A DNA stretch of 5,029 bases. Source: Nitrospira defluvii. Lineage in GTDB: Bacteria; Nitrospirota; Nitrospiria; Nitrospirales; Nitrospiraceae. Below, piece after piece: positions 1 to 4,649 of this stretch. Every line of letters begins with the position of its first letter. Within the stretch, counting starts at the first letter, position 1. The notes beneath the pieces were generated by a model. That model saw nothing but the letters and a program-made list of their open reading frames with translations, searched no databases and had not been told where the DNA came from. Both the position numbers and the translations under genes were made by a program. The stretch covers positions 1 through 5,029 of the forward strand of contig JACQHN010000034.1 in assembly GCA_016199015.1 (NCBI GenBank), read 5' to 3'.

Positions 1-13
1 TGAGCCTCTGAGC

Positions 14-49
14 GATGCGAGAACGCCGCTGGCGGACTTTTTCCGCATC
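14..49. repeat. Imperfect palindromic unit at the window edge (possible dispersed intergenic repeat)
   Basis: Outer arms GATGCG (14-19) and CGCATC (44-49) are perfectly complementary. An inner hairpin CGCC-GCT-GGCG lies at 24-34, with GAA (21-23) able to pair with TTT (40-42). The inner stem is followed by CTTTTT at 37-42, so on the plus strand it also resembles a weak intrinsic terminator for a gene ending left of the window. I recall near-identical units between genes in Nitrospira-type genomes, but this is memory and was not searched. Only one copy is visible here, so its repetitive nature is inferred. Confidence 0.45.
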
Positions 50-80
50 CTGCTAGTCGTGAGGGTCTCGCAAGCGCCGG

Positions 81-701
81 TCATCGACCCTCGGAGGGGG
101 GAGTCGAAAGCAGCCCGTCGGCCTGACTCGCCCGGAGAAATTGGTGTACGGTGGCTTCAAATGCCTGAGTTTGAGTGACCGTCAGGGTGTTGATCCAGAC
201 AAACGGCATGAGCCCGATCCAGAGGATCTGGGTCTTGTTGATCGGGAAGCGATAGGATTTCTTGAGTTGTTGGTCGATCGAGAGGTCGTATTGCACCAGA
301 TAGCCATCCGTGTCCGAGTAGCAGGGTAACCCGGTGAAGGTAAAGAGGGAAACAGTACAAAAGAATTTGCTCAGTCGGGAAGGCTCGTGGATCGTTGTAT
401 AGACGTTGAGCTGCAGGCCCTATGATGCCGGAGCTGCGGACAGAATCGCTGCCGCGAATCCGGCTTTTCTTTCCAGTATTTCTTGCAGCACAGCCGCTTC
501 GCGTGGGAGGGGGTTCTCGGTCGCCTTCGGATCTTGGACGGCTCCAGTGTGAAAATAGAAACGGATGAGGCCGTCTCTCTTCGCCGCGAGGGGGAACTCA
601 CCAGGCTCCGGGCTATGGGCGACGATCTCGCAGGCAGTGAGCGTCAGTGTGAGAAGGGCAAGAAGTCGAAGCGTTATGGACGTGTGCATCGTTTTATCCA
701 C
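81..701 (-). pseudogene. Lipoprotein gene interrupted by an in-frame TAG stop (nonsense pseudogene, sequence error or readthrough)
   Basis: Read from GTG at 701 (or ATG at 689, 12 bases later), the frame gives a short hydrophobic signal peptide and a lipobox LTAC, with the acylated Cys at residue 24 (20 from the ATG). This predicts export and lipid anchoring. The frame stops at TAG 420-422 (codon 94), after ...LSAAPAS. The same frame then continues with no further stop to TGA at 81-83, giving 112 more residues. The downstream part looks like real protein: it has hydrophobic stretches with LPCYSDTDGYLVQYDLSID, LKKSYRFPINK, ILWIGLMPFVWIN, and then QAFEATVHQFL. This resembles conserved proteobacterial-type lipoproteins I have seen with a PCYSD...GY and WIGLLPF pattern, but I cannot name a family. 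The whole reading frame would be 206 codons including the amber codon. Neither candidate start has a strong ribosome site. The gene starts 35 bases after the beta-barrel gene's stop, so co-transcription is likely. Function is unknown. Confidence 0.75.
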
Positions 702-736
702 GCCAAGTCGTCACCAGATCCCACCTGCAAGGCTGG

Positions 737-1303
737 TTACGGCCCCCAGCGGATGCCGAACAGGAGCGCCACGCTGGTGCTGTCATCGGGAACCGGTGGT
801 GAGAGCGTGATGTGGTGCAGGTTCACCATGAGGGTGGTGGCGAAGGCGATCTTGGGCCCAACCTGATATTCCAGCGACATGCCCAGGGGAATGAAGTGGC
901 TGGTGTCGTTGCGATCGATTTTTGACGGGCCGCTGCCGCGGTTCAGATCAGCATGGAGAATGCCGAGCCCGGCGAACGGCACGAGATTAAATCCATTGCT
1001 GAGACGAAGGTGATACTTGGCCACGGCGGCCACGCCGATTTGTGTCAGGTCTCCGACCGGCGTGAAGAGGGCCATCCCGCCGAACGAAAAATTCTGGTCC
1101 ATGTAGTAGTCGAGCCCGAAGCCGAGCGCGAACGTGGTGTTGTTGGTAGTACCGGTCCAGAGGCCGAGGTCGGTCGCAAAGCCCCAGCGCGCGTCTTGCG
1201 GGTCTGCAGGTCTCGCTGGTTCGGCTTTCGCGGAGACAGGCAAGAGAAAGCTAAGGCAGGCGAGGCCTAGGAGCAATAGTGAAAGGCGCGCGTTGGGTTT
1301 CAT
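737..1303 (-). CDS. Small secreted outer-membrane beta-barrel-like protein
   Basis: The product is 188 residues. An N-terminal signal peptide is clear: Lys/Arg at 2-6, a leucine-rich core at 7-22, and a likely cleavage after AKA at residue 27. The mature part shows alternating hydrophobic and polar strands rich in Gly and aromatics (GFATDLGLWT, FALGFGLDYYMD, FSFGGMALFTPVG, VAAVAKYHL, LVPFAGLGILHADL, IPLGMSLEYQVG), ending in a final strand SVALLFGIRWGP. This pattern fits 8-stranded OmpW/OmpX-like or opacity-type barrels, although the last residue is Pro and not the usual Phe or Trp. ATG 1303 was chosen over longer frames because the signal peptide begins there; the upstream residues are basic and Pro-rich, without protein character. 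A ribosome site is poor (AGGA only 2 bases from the ATG). It is the first gene of a probable two-gene unit with the lipoprotein gene. The exact role (porin, structural or adhesive) cannot be told from sequence. Confidence 0.8.
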   Translation of the reverse strand: MKPNARLSLLLLGLACLSFLLPVSAKAEPARPADPQDARWGFATDLGLWTGTTNNTTFALGFGLDYYMDQNFSFGGMALFTPVGDLTQIGVAAVAKYHLRLSNGFNLVPFAGLGILHADLNRGSGPSKIDRNDTSHFIPLGMSLEYQVGPKIAFATTLMVNLHHITLSPPVPDDSTSVALLFGIRWGP

Positions 1304-1328
1304 AATCCTGTCTTCGGGTGCGGCGCGG

Positions 1329-1358
1329 ACTGTAGCATAGGCTTTCCTGGGTGGACAA
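1329..1358 (-). promoter_or_regulatory. Predicted sigma70-type promoter for the beta-barrel gene
   Basis: On the minus strand, TTGTCC (1353-1358) is followed after 18 bases by TACAGT (1329-1334), preceded by TGC, which gives an extended -10 (TGnTACAGT). Each hexamer matches the consensus at 4 of 6 positions. The expected start of transcription is near 1322, leaving a leader of about 19 bases before ATG 1303. It lies back to back with the promoter of the plus-strand gene at 1447. Confidence 0.45.
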
Positions 1359-1392
1359 GACATCCCGTGACAGCGGGGTGTGAGGCTCCCAG

Positions 1393-1422
1393 TTGTCAGG
1401 CCGCGTACGCCTGCAGTATTCT
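1393..1422 (+). promoter_or_regulatory. Predicted sigma70-type promoter for the gene at 1447
   Basis: TTGTCA (1393-1398, 5 of 6 consensus bases) is followed after 18 bases by TATTCT (1417-1422, 4 of 6). Transcription would start near 1429, just ahead of the strong ribosome site at 1435-1445. This also argues that the in-frame GTG at 1393 is promoter sequence and not a start codon. Confidence 0.45.
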
Positions 1423-1434
1423 TTTGCTCCGTAC

Positions 1435-1445
1435 GGGAGGAGAGG
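1435..1445 (+). promoter_or_regulatory. Ribosome binding site that fixes the start at 1447
   Basis: The run GGGAGGAGAGG contains GGAGG (1436-1440), 6 bases before ATG 1447. Its quality and spacing make 1447 the start in preference to the in-frame GTG at 1393. Confidence 0.75.
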
Positions 1446-1446
1446 T

Positions 1447-1941
1447 ATGACCAAAGAACCGATGACCCCGGCTGAGGCTGCGGAGGCATTGTATAAATTG
1501 ATTCCACGCCGGATTTCCGTGGAGATGATGGGCGACTACGGCATTGATGTGACCGAAGAGCAGTCGAGGGATATGACGCGGGAAGTGCTCTCCTTCACGC
1601 TCTACTGGGTCAATGCGGCCATTAATGCGCACATTCCCCGGAAGTACCGCGAGGTGCTGTTTCAGCGCGTGCTGGAGTTGATTCAGGCGGATTGGGCCAC
1701 TGAGTTCAAGCTTGAGACGGTGAAGTGGGGGGACTACCGGGTCGAAATGGAGGAACGGCGAGCGTTCTATGCGCAGGTTGGAGATTACGAAGGCGGCGCC
1801 ATCGCAGCGTCCGAGGAAATTTCAGACCTGCTCGAAGACCAGGGCCTTATTCAACCGGAAGATCGGCCGAAGCTGCTTGTGCTGCTTCCCGACCTGGTGC
1901 CGCTGGATAAGTACCAGGCCTTGCTGGGCGAATGTGTCTAG
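1447..1941 (+). CDS. Conserved-looking cytosolic protein of unknown function, 164 residues
   Basis: I do not recognise a named family. The protein has no signal peptide or membrane segment and should be soluble and largely helical. It has an acidic, charged composition: a helix at the N-terminus (MTPAEAAEALYKLIPR), a central segment rich in aromatics (LSFTLYWVNAAINAHIP, then WATEFKLETVKWGDY), an acidic stretch EEISDLLEDQG, and a C-terminal LVLLPDLVPLDKYQALLG. No catalytic or metal-binding motif stands out, although HIPRKYREVLF is basic. It has its own promoter and strong ribosome site, is divergent from the beta-barrel gene, and converges on gpmA with an inverted repeat between them. It is confidently a gene because of the ribosome site, intact frame and protein-like composition. 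Its role is not predictable from the window. Confidence 0.8.
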   Translation: MTKEPMTPAEAAEALYKLIPRRISVEMMGDYGIDVTEEQSRDMTREVLSFTLYWVNAAINAHIPRKYREVLFQRVLELIQADWATEFKLETVKWGDYRVEMEERRAFYAQVGDYEGGAIAASEEISDLLEDQGLIQPEDRPKLLVLLPDLVPLDKYQALLGECV

Positions 1942-1973
1942 GCCGTCGGGACCCATTCTGCCCGAAAAGGCTC

Positions 1974-2026
1974 AATGCTCAATTTTCAATGATCAATTGA
2001 ACACTCAACATTGAACATTGAGCATT
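1974..2026. repeat. AT-rich inverted repeat between convergent genes (copy A)
   Basis: Arms AATGCTCAAT (1974-1983) and ATTGAGCATT (2017-2026) are perfectly complementary. After one mismatch (1984/2016) a further 7 pairs form (1985-1991 with 2009-2015), leaving a 17-base loop that itself contains the palindrome TCAATTGA (1993-2000). On the minus strand, the first 18 bases of this unit (2026 back to 2009) are identical to the plus-strand 3724-3741 of copy B. It lies 3' of both flanking genes, so it could fold in either transcript and protect or end it, but it has no U-tract. Confidence 0.8.
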
Positions 2027-2043
2027 CCGCAGCGGAGCTGCGG
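2027..2043 (-). terminator. Strong GC hairpin just after the gpmA stop; terminator or 3'-end stabiliser
   Basis: CCGCAGC (2027-2033) and GCTGCGG (2037-2043) form a perfect 7-bp stem with a 3-base loop, starting 4 bases beyond the gpmA stop codon. The sequence that follows on the minus strand is AT-rich (AATGCTCAATGTTCAATG) but lacks a run of U. It is therefore not a textbook intrinsic terminator, and 3'-end protection is equally possible. The stem would also form in readthrough from the plus-strand gene. Confidence 0.5.
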
Positions 2044-2047
2044 TCGG

Positions 2048-2653
2048 TTACAGATACCGGTGCGACAACACCTTCCCATTGTTGTCGAGTTCGTACAGTA
2101 GCGGCGCGCCGGTTGGAATGTTGAGTTCCAGGACCTGTTCCCTGGTCAACTGGTCGAGTTGCATCACCAGCGCGCGCAGGCTGTTGCCATGCGCGGCAAT
2201 CAGAATCGTTTCTCCCTTGAGCACGGAGGGCTTGATGCGGCTATCGTAATAGGGAAGCACCCGTTCAGCCGTATCTTTTAAACTTTCTCCGCCCGGCGGC
2301 CGCACGTCATAACTGCGCCGCCAAATCTTTACCTGCTCGTCCCCATATTTCTTGGCCGTCTCGGCTTTGTTTAGCCCCTGCAGATCTCCGTACATGCGCT
2401 CGTTCAGCGCCTTGTCTTTTTCAATCGGAATGGTCGTCTGCCCAATCGCCTCGAGGATAATCCGCATGGTTTCGTTAGCGCGGGCCAGCACCGAGGAGAA
2501 CGCGCGATCGAAGGTGAAGCCGGCCAACTTTTTTCCCGCGGCCTTCGCCTCTTCGATGCCCTTCGGAGAGAGCGGGACATCCACCCAGCCGGTGAAACGG
2601 TTTTCCAAATTCCACTGTGACTCGCCGTGTCGAATGAGAACCAGTTTGCTCAT
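2048..2653 (-). CDS. gpmA: 2,3-bisphosphoglycerate-dependent phosphoglycerate mutase (short form)
   Basis: The enzyme interconverts 3-phosphoglycerate and 2-phosphoglycerate in glycolysis and gluconeogenesis, in the cytosol, using a phosphohistidine intermediate primed by 2,3-bisphosphoglycerate. The 201 residues show the histidine phosphatase superfamily pattern. [10 protein letters not shown] has the catalytic His at residue 9. Other marks are [13 protein letters not shown] (20-32), [10 protein letters not shown] (53-62), [13 protein letters not shown] with Glu85 as proton donor (84-96), [13 protein letters not shown] (112-124), and [11 protein letters not shown] with the second His at 155. 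[10 protein letters not shown] (176-185) is the usual C-terminal signature. It is shorter than the roughly 250-residue E. coli enzyme because the insertion after the RRSYD region and the flexible tail are missing. Such short forms are known, for example in rhizobia. ATG 2653 follows AAGGAG (2664-2669). It is a single-gene transcript with its own promoter, divergent from the gene at 2837. Confidence 0.96.
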   Translation of the reverse strand: MSKLVLIRHGESQWNLENRFTGWVDVPLSPKGIEEAKAAGKKLAGFTFDRAFSSVLARANETMRIILEAIGQTTIPIEKDKALNERMYGDLQGLNKAETAKKYGDEQVKIWRRSYDVRPPGGESLKDTAERVLPYYDSRIKPSVLKGETILIAAHGNSLRALVMQLDQLTREQVLELNIPTGAPLLYELDNNGKVLSHRYL

Positions 2654-2698
2654 CGTGCCTCGTCTCCTTGTCCGAAGGGATGGACCTTGTCAGGACAG

Positions 2699-2727
2699 GT
2701 TATGCGATTTCCCCTTCGCCCTGTCAA
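2699..2727 (-). promoter_or_regulatory. Predicted gpmA promoter with an inverted repeat overlapping the -10
   Basis: On the minus strand a perfect -35 TTGACA (2722-2727) is followed after exactly 17 bases by CATAAC (2699-2704, 4 of 6). The start is expected near 2692, giving a leader of about 40 bases. An inverted repeat, ACCT-T-GTC-AG-GAC-AGGT on the plus strand (2684-2700, one bulged base), overlaps the -10 and the start point. That is where a repressor site or a short 5' hairpin would lie. The promoter call is fairly good; regulation through the repeat is speculative. Confidence 0.6.
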
Positions 2728-2773
2728 GCGTGCTGGGCCTCCTGGGGCGTCGTTTGCCTCCGTGGAGGTCCGG

Positions 2774-2802
2774 TTGCAATCACCTGAGGCAGCCAGTACC
2801 AT
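2774..2802 (+). promoter_or_regulatory. Possible promoter for the gene at 2837
   Basis: TTGCAA (2774-2779) and TACCAT (2797-2802) are 17 bases apart, each matching consensus at 4 of 6 positions. Transcription would start near 2809, about 28 bases ahead of ATG 2837. The hexamers are mediocre, so this is only the best candidate in the 183-base divergent gap. Confidence 0.35.
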
Positions 2803-2825
2803 GCCGCCGACTTGGTCTCATCCGT

Positions 2826-2829
2826 GGAG
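2826..2829 (+). promoter_or_regulatory. Ribosome binding site that fixes the start at 2837
   Basis: GGAG lies 7 bases before ATG 2837. The frame is open upstream to an ATG at 2627, but that extension would run antisense over the gpmA start and its promoter, and its residues lack protein character. The site at 2826 therefore supports the shorter product. Confidence 0.6.
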
Positions 2830-2836
2830 TGTATCG

Positions 2837-3664
2837 ATGACTGCTATTCCGCCCTCAGACTGGTCTCCGCTGCAGGAGTGGTGGCATGCGATGGGCCGAC
2901 GCCTGCAGGTCGAAGACCGGGTAGAAGCATTTTTCAGGCGGGCGCTGGGGGTCAGCCAGGCCTTGGTGGGCGTGGCACAGGTCGGTGGCCAGGTCGAGTA
3001 TGTTCTCTTTGTGCTCGTGCGGTATTGGATTCCCGTCGTGTTGCCACCACCGGGGCGTGAACGCGCCTCCAAAGGTGATCCCGACTACTGGCTCGAATCG
3101 GAGCACATTCTCAAAGCCGCGGCGGTGCGATTACGCGAGCTGAAGCCGTTGATCGAATTGCTCACGGTTGCCAATCCGCTGAGCACGGGGGTGTCCGACC
3201 AGATCTCGGCCAGACCGCCGGTCGTCGAAGTGGAACTCGCCAACATGTTGCAGGGGATCGCCGAAACTGCCGGGAGCTATGGCGGCCCGGACTACACCTC
3301 GGTGATCAAAACCTTCGATCCGGTTCCGCTGCGGCAAACTCAACCCTTCAAACACAATAAGAAGAACAGCGCCGAACTCTGGGTGATCTTTCTGCTCCGC
3401 GAGCATTTCCGGAGCCTCAGCATCGGCAAGGACCGCTATTGGCCGCTCATAGCAGGTCTTTGTGCCGCCGCCGGCATCACCAATCCCAATGGGCAGCCCT
3501 ATGCCCCCGACGAACTCAAGTCCTGGTGGCAGAAGAACTGGCCGCGTACCTACACGCAACTTGAGCAAACTCAAGCTGCGCCAGACCTCAGCGGCGCAGC
3601 CTACCAGCAAGATTTTGAGTGGTTCGTGTCTTGGATCGAGTGGCAGCGGTCTCGGCTTGCGTGA
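2837..3664 (+). CDS. Uncharacterised 275-residue protein
   Basis: I do not recognise this family. There is no N-terminal signal peptide. The N-terminal third is Trp-rich and helical (DWSPLQEWWHAMGRRL at 8-23). One hydrophobic stretch, VEYVLFVLVRYWIPVVLPPPG (53-73), could be a membrane segment or a buried helix, and is followed by a basic, then acidic loop. The middle contains helices around ILKAAAVRLRELKPLIELLTV (91-111). The C-terminal half carries a compact, well-formed segment, NSAELWVIFLLREHFR (177-192), then KDRYWPLIAGLCAAAGI (198-214), then ELKSWWQKNWPRTY (226-239). This last part, a helical run followed by a short Asn-Pro-Asn-Gly-Gln turn, looks like a conserved core. No catalytic triad or metal ligands are obvious. 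The gene is monocistronic between gpmA (divergent) and the zinc-ribbon protein gene (convergent). The reading frame is intact and codon use resembles the neighbours, so it is probably expressed. Function is unknown. Confidence 0.75.
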   Translation: MTAIPPSDWSPLQEWWHAMGRRLQVEDRVEAFFRRALGVSQALVGVAQVGGQVEYVLFVLVRYWIPVVLPPPGRERASKGDPDYWLESEHILKAAAVRLRELKPLIELLTVANPLSTGVSDQISARPPVVEVELANMLQGIAETAGSYGGPDYTSVIKTFDPVPLRQTQPFKHNKKNSAELWVIFLLREHFRSLSIGKDRYWPLIAGLCAAAGITNPNGQPYAPDELKSWWQKNWPRTYTQLEQTQAAPDLSGAAYQQDFEWFVSWIEWQRSRLA

Positions 3665-3723
3665 ATTGTTGCGTTGCCCTGTCACTGTGCATAGGGCGGC
3701 CGGTCAACAGGTCCGTGTGGCGC

Positions 3724-3779
3724 AATGCTCAATGTTCAATGCGTAATGTTCAATCGAAAATCGAGCATTGTGCATTGAA
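3724..3779. repeat. AT-rich inverted repeat between convergent genes (copy B)
   Basis: The first 18 bases, AATGCTCAATGTTCAATG (3724-3741), match copy A at 17 of 18 positions on the plus strand (1974-1991) and at all 18 on its minus strand (2026-2009). Bases 3735-3751 pair with 3763-3779 over 17 consecutive positions, including three G-T wobbles, to form a long hairpin with a loop of about 11 bases. An alternative pairing of AATGCTC (3724-3730) with GAGCATT (3763-3769) is perfect. It sits, like copy A, between two converging genes. No U-tract follows. Just beyond it, TTTCACG and CTTCACG stand in tandem (3805-3818), a second small repeat of unknown meaning. Confidence 0.8.
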
Positions 3780-3824
3780 AACTTGGGGGGCTAGACGAGA
3801 TACGTTTCACGCTTCACGTGGCTG

Positions 3825-4478
3825 CTACACGCTTGTCAGGCTGGCAGGGTGAGGCTTGGCAGGCGGCCCTTTCGGCCCGTCCGGCGCACCGTCCTTAAAC
3901 ATGGCGACTACGAGGCCGATCTTGAGCACGAGCAGGCCGACGCCGACCCAGACCACATAGGGCTGCACGCCCCCTAGTTCCCCTAAGAGCTGTTGCCTAG
4001 CTTCCCCGCCCGTGGCCCGCTCGCCTTTGATCTTGGCGAGCTGTTCTTTCGCATGCCAGAAGTAAATGTAGTTGGCGCTGGCCCCCGCGATGATCCGCCA
4101 GATGATGTCGGCGGAGAGGTCTTGGGTGATGTAGAAGGCCATGGCCGGACCAATGGCGTAGATCAATGCGTACACATACATCTTCCGGTAGAGAAACCAG
4201 AGAAAGGGCTCGAAGATAAAGGCCGGCCAATGCCAGGTGAGGGCGAATTGTGGTCCGGCGGGACCGGTGAATTTTTTGAATGTCGTCAGGTACCGGTCGG
4301 CATTCGGGCCGATGAAGGCCTTCCAGAGGTCTGCATCCGTCTGTGGCTGGGGAGGCGGTGATGATGGTTCCACTTCTACCGCTGCCCCTTGGCTTTCCAT
4401 GACGAAGGCGCCGCCGCATTGGTGACAAAAGCGGGCGTCGTCCTGGTTCTGTTGCTGGCATTGAGAGCAGGGTTTCAT
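3825..4478 (-). CDS. Zinc-ribbon membrane protein, DUF2628-like
   Basis: The product is 217 residues. It opens with a zinc ribbon: CxxC at Cys4/Cys7 and CxxC at Cys18/Cys21 in CSQCQQQNQDDARFCHQCGG, which should bind one zinc. A Pro-rich linker (SSPPPQPQ, 39-46) leads to a short soluble stretch and then a membrane domain. Its first segment, WHWPAFIFEPFLWFLYRKMY (82-101), is the W-AFxFxxxWFLYRKMY pattern I associate with DUF2628. Further hydrophobic segments lie at about 101-117, 124-141 and 172-194. A basic loop follows the third, and a Gly/Pro-rich tail ends the protein. The zinc ribbon probably faces the cytosol. Function is unknown for the family; inner-membrane location is inferred. ATG 4478 is chosen because the zinc ribbon begins directly there; AAGG lies about 7 bases upstream. 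The gene is divergent from argD and converges on the unknown gene at 2837 with copy B of the repeat between them. Confidence 0.85.
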   Translation of the reverse strand: MKPCSQCQQQNQDDARFCHQCGGAFVMESQGAAVEVEPSSPPPQPQTDADLWKAFIGPNADRYLTTFKKFTGPAGPQFALTWHWPAFIFEPFLWFLYRKMYVYALIYAIGPAMAFYITQDLSADIIWRIIAGASANYIYFWHAKEQLAKIKGERATGGEARQQLLGELGGVQPYVVWVGVGLLVLKIGLVVAMFKDGAPDGPKGPPAKPHPASLTSV

Positions 4479-4485
4479 ACCGCAC

Positions 4486-4515
4486 CTTATCCCATCCGCC
4501 GTCTGTTCCCGTCAA
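4486..4515 (-). promoter_or_regulatory. Predicted promoter giving a leaderless or near-leaderless message for the zinc-ribbon gene
   Basis: On the minus strand TTGACG (4510-4515, 5 of 6) is followed after 18 bases by GATAAG (4486-4491, 4 of 6). Transcription should start about 7 bases downstream, at 4478-4480, which is the ATG itself or one to two bases before it. The AAGG that would otherwise serve as ribosome site lies inside the -10 and would then not be transcribed. If this promoter is right, the mRNA is leaderless; if an upstream start is used, AAGG works normally. Confidence 0.4.
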
Positions 4516-4649
4516 GGGACGATCCAGAGGGTGACACTCTCTGCGAGAAGCCTGCCCCCCGCGCTGGGAGCCACTAATGGGCAGTGGTTCGGTTGCTTTC
4601 ACGTTTTCCCTATGGTAGCTTCGCCGACTCATGCGGGGAGGGGTGTGTC

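Noticed and set aside
2..178. Plus-strand open frame running in from the left edge to TGA 176-178
   Set aside because: It reads through the palindrome and then antisense over the lipoprotein gene's 3' end, has no visible start and has low-complexity Arg-rich content. The tail of an upstream gene cannot be fully excluded.
371..601. Frameshift as cause of the split lipoprotein gene
   Set aside because: The upstream and downstream halves lie in the same frame, so a substitution to TAG and not an insertion or deletion explains the break.
483..866. Plus-strand open frame of 127 codons
   Set aside because: It is antisense to the lipoprotein and beta-barrel genes, is rich in Arg/Gly/Ser, and lacks a ribosome site. 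It is a shadow of the minus-strand coding.
1304..1507. N-terminal extension of the beta-barrel protein to 1507
   Set aside because: It would bury the signal peptide inside the protein and overlap the 5' end of the gene at 1447.
1946..1965. Small hairpin TCGGG/CCCGA followed by AAAA after the gene at 1447
   Set aside because: It has only 5 pairs, a 10-base loop and no U-tract on the relevant strand; not convincing as a terminator.
2627..2836. N-terminal extension of the 275-residue protein to ATG 2627
   Set aside because: It would overlap the gpmA start and both divergent promoter candidates, the residues do not look like protein, and a ribosome site supports ATG 2837.
3131..3685. Minus-strand open frame of 184 codons
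   Set aside because: It is fully antisense to the gene at 2837-3664, without ribosome site or domain-like sequence.
3805..3818. Tandem TTTCACG/CTTCACG as a CRISPR-like or iteron array
   Set aside because: There are only two short units, with no spacers and no replication gene nearby.
4588..4616. Candidate argD promoter TTCGGT-17-TATGGT
   Set aside because: The -35 matches consensus at only 2 positions; too weak to list as a feature.
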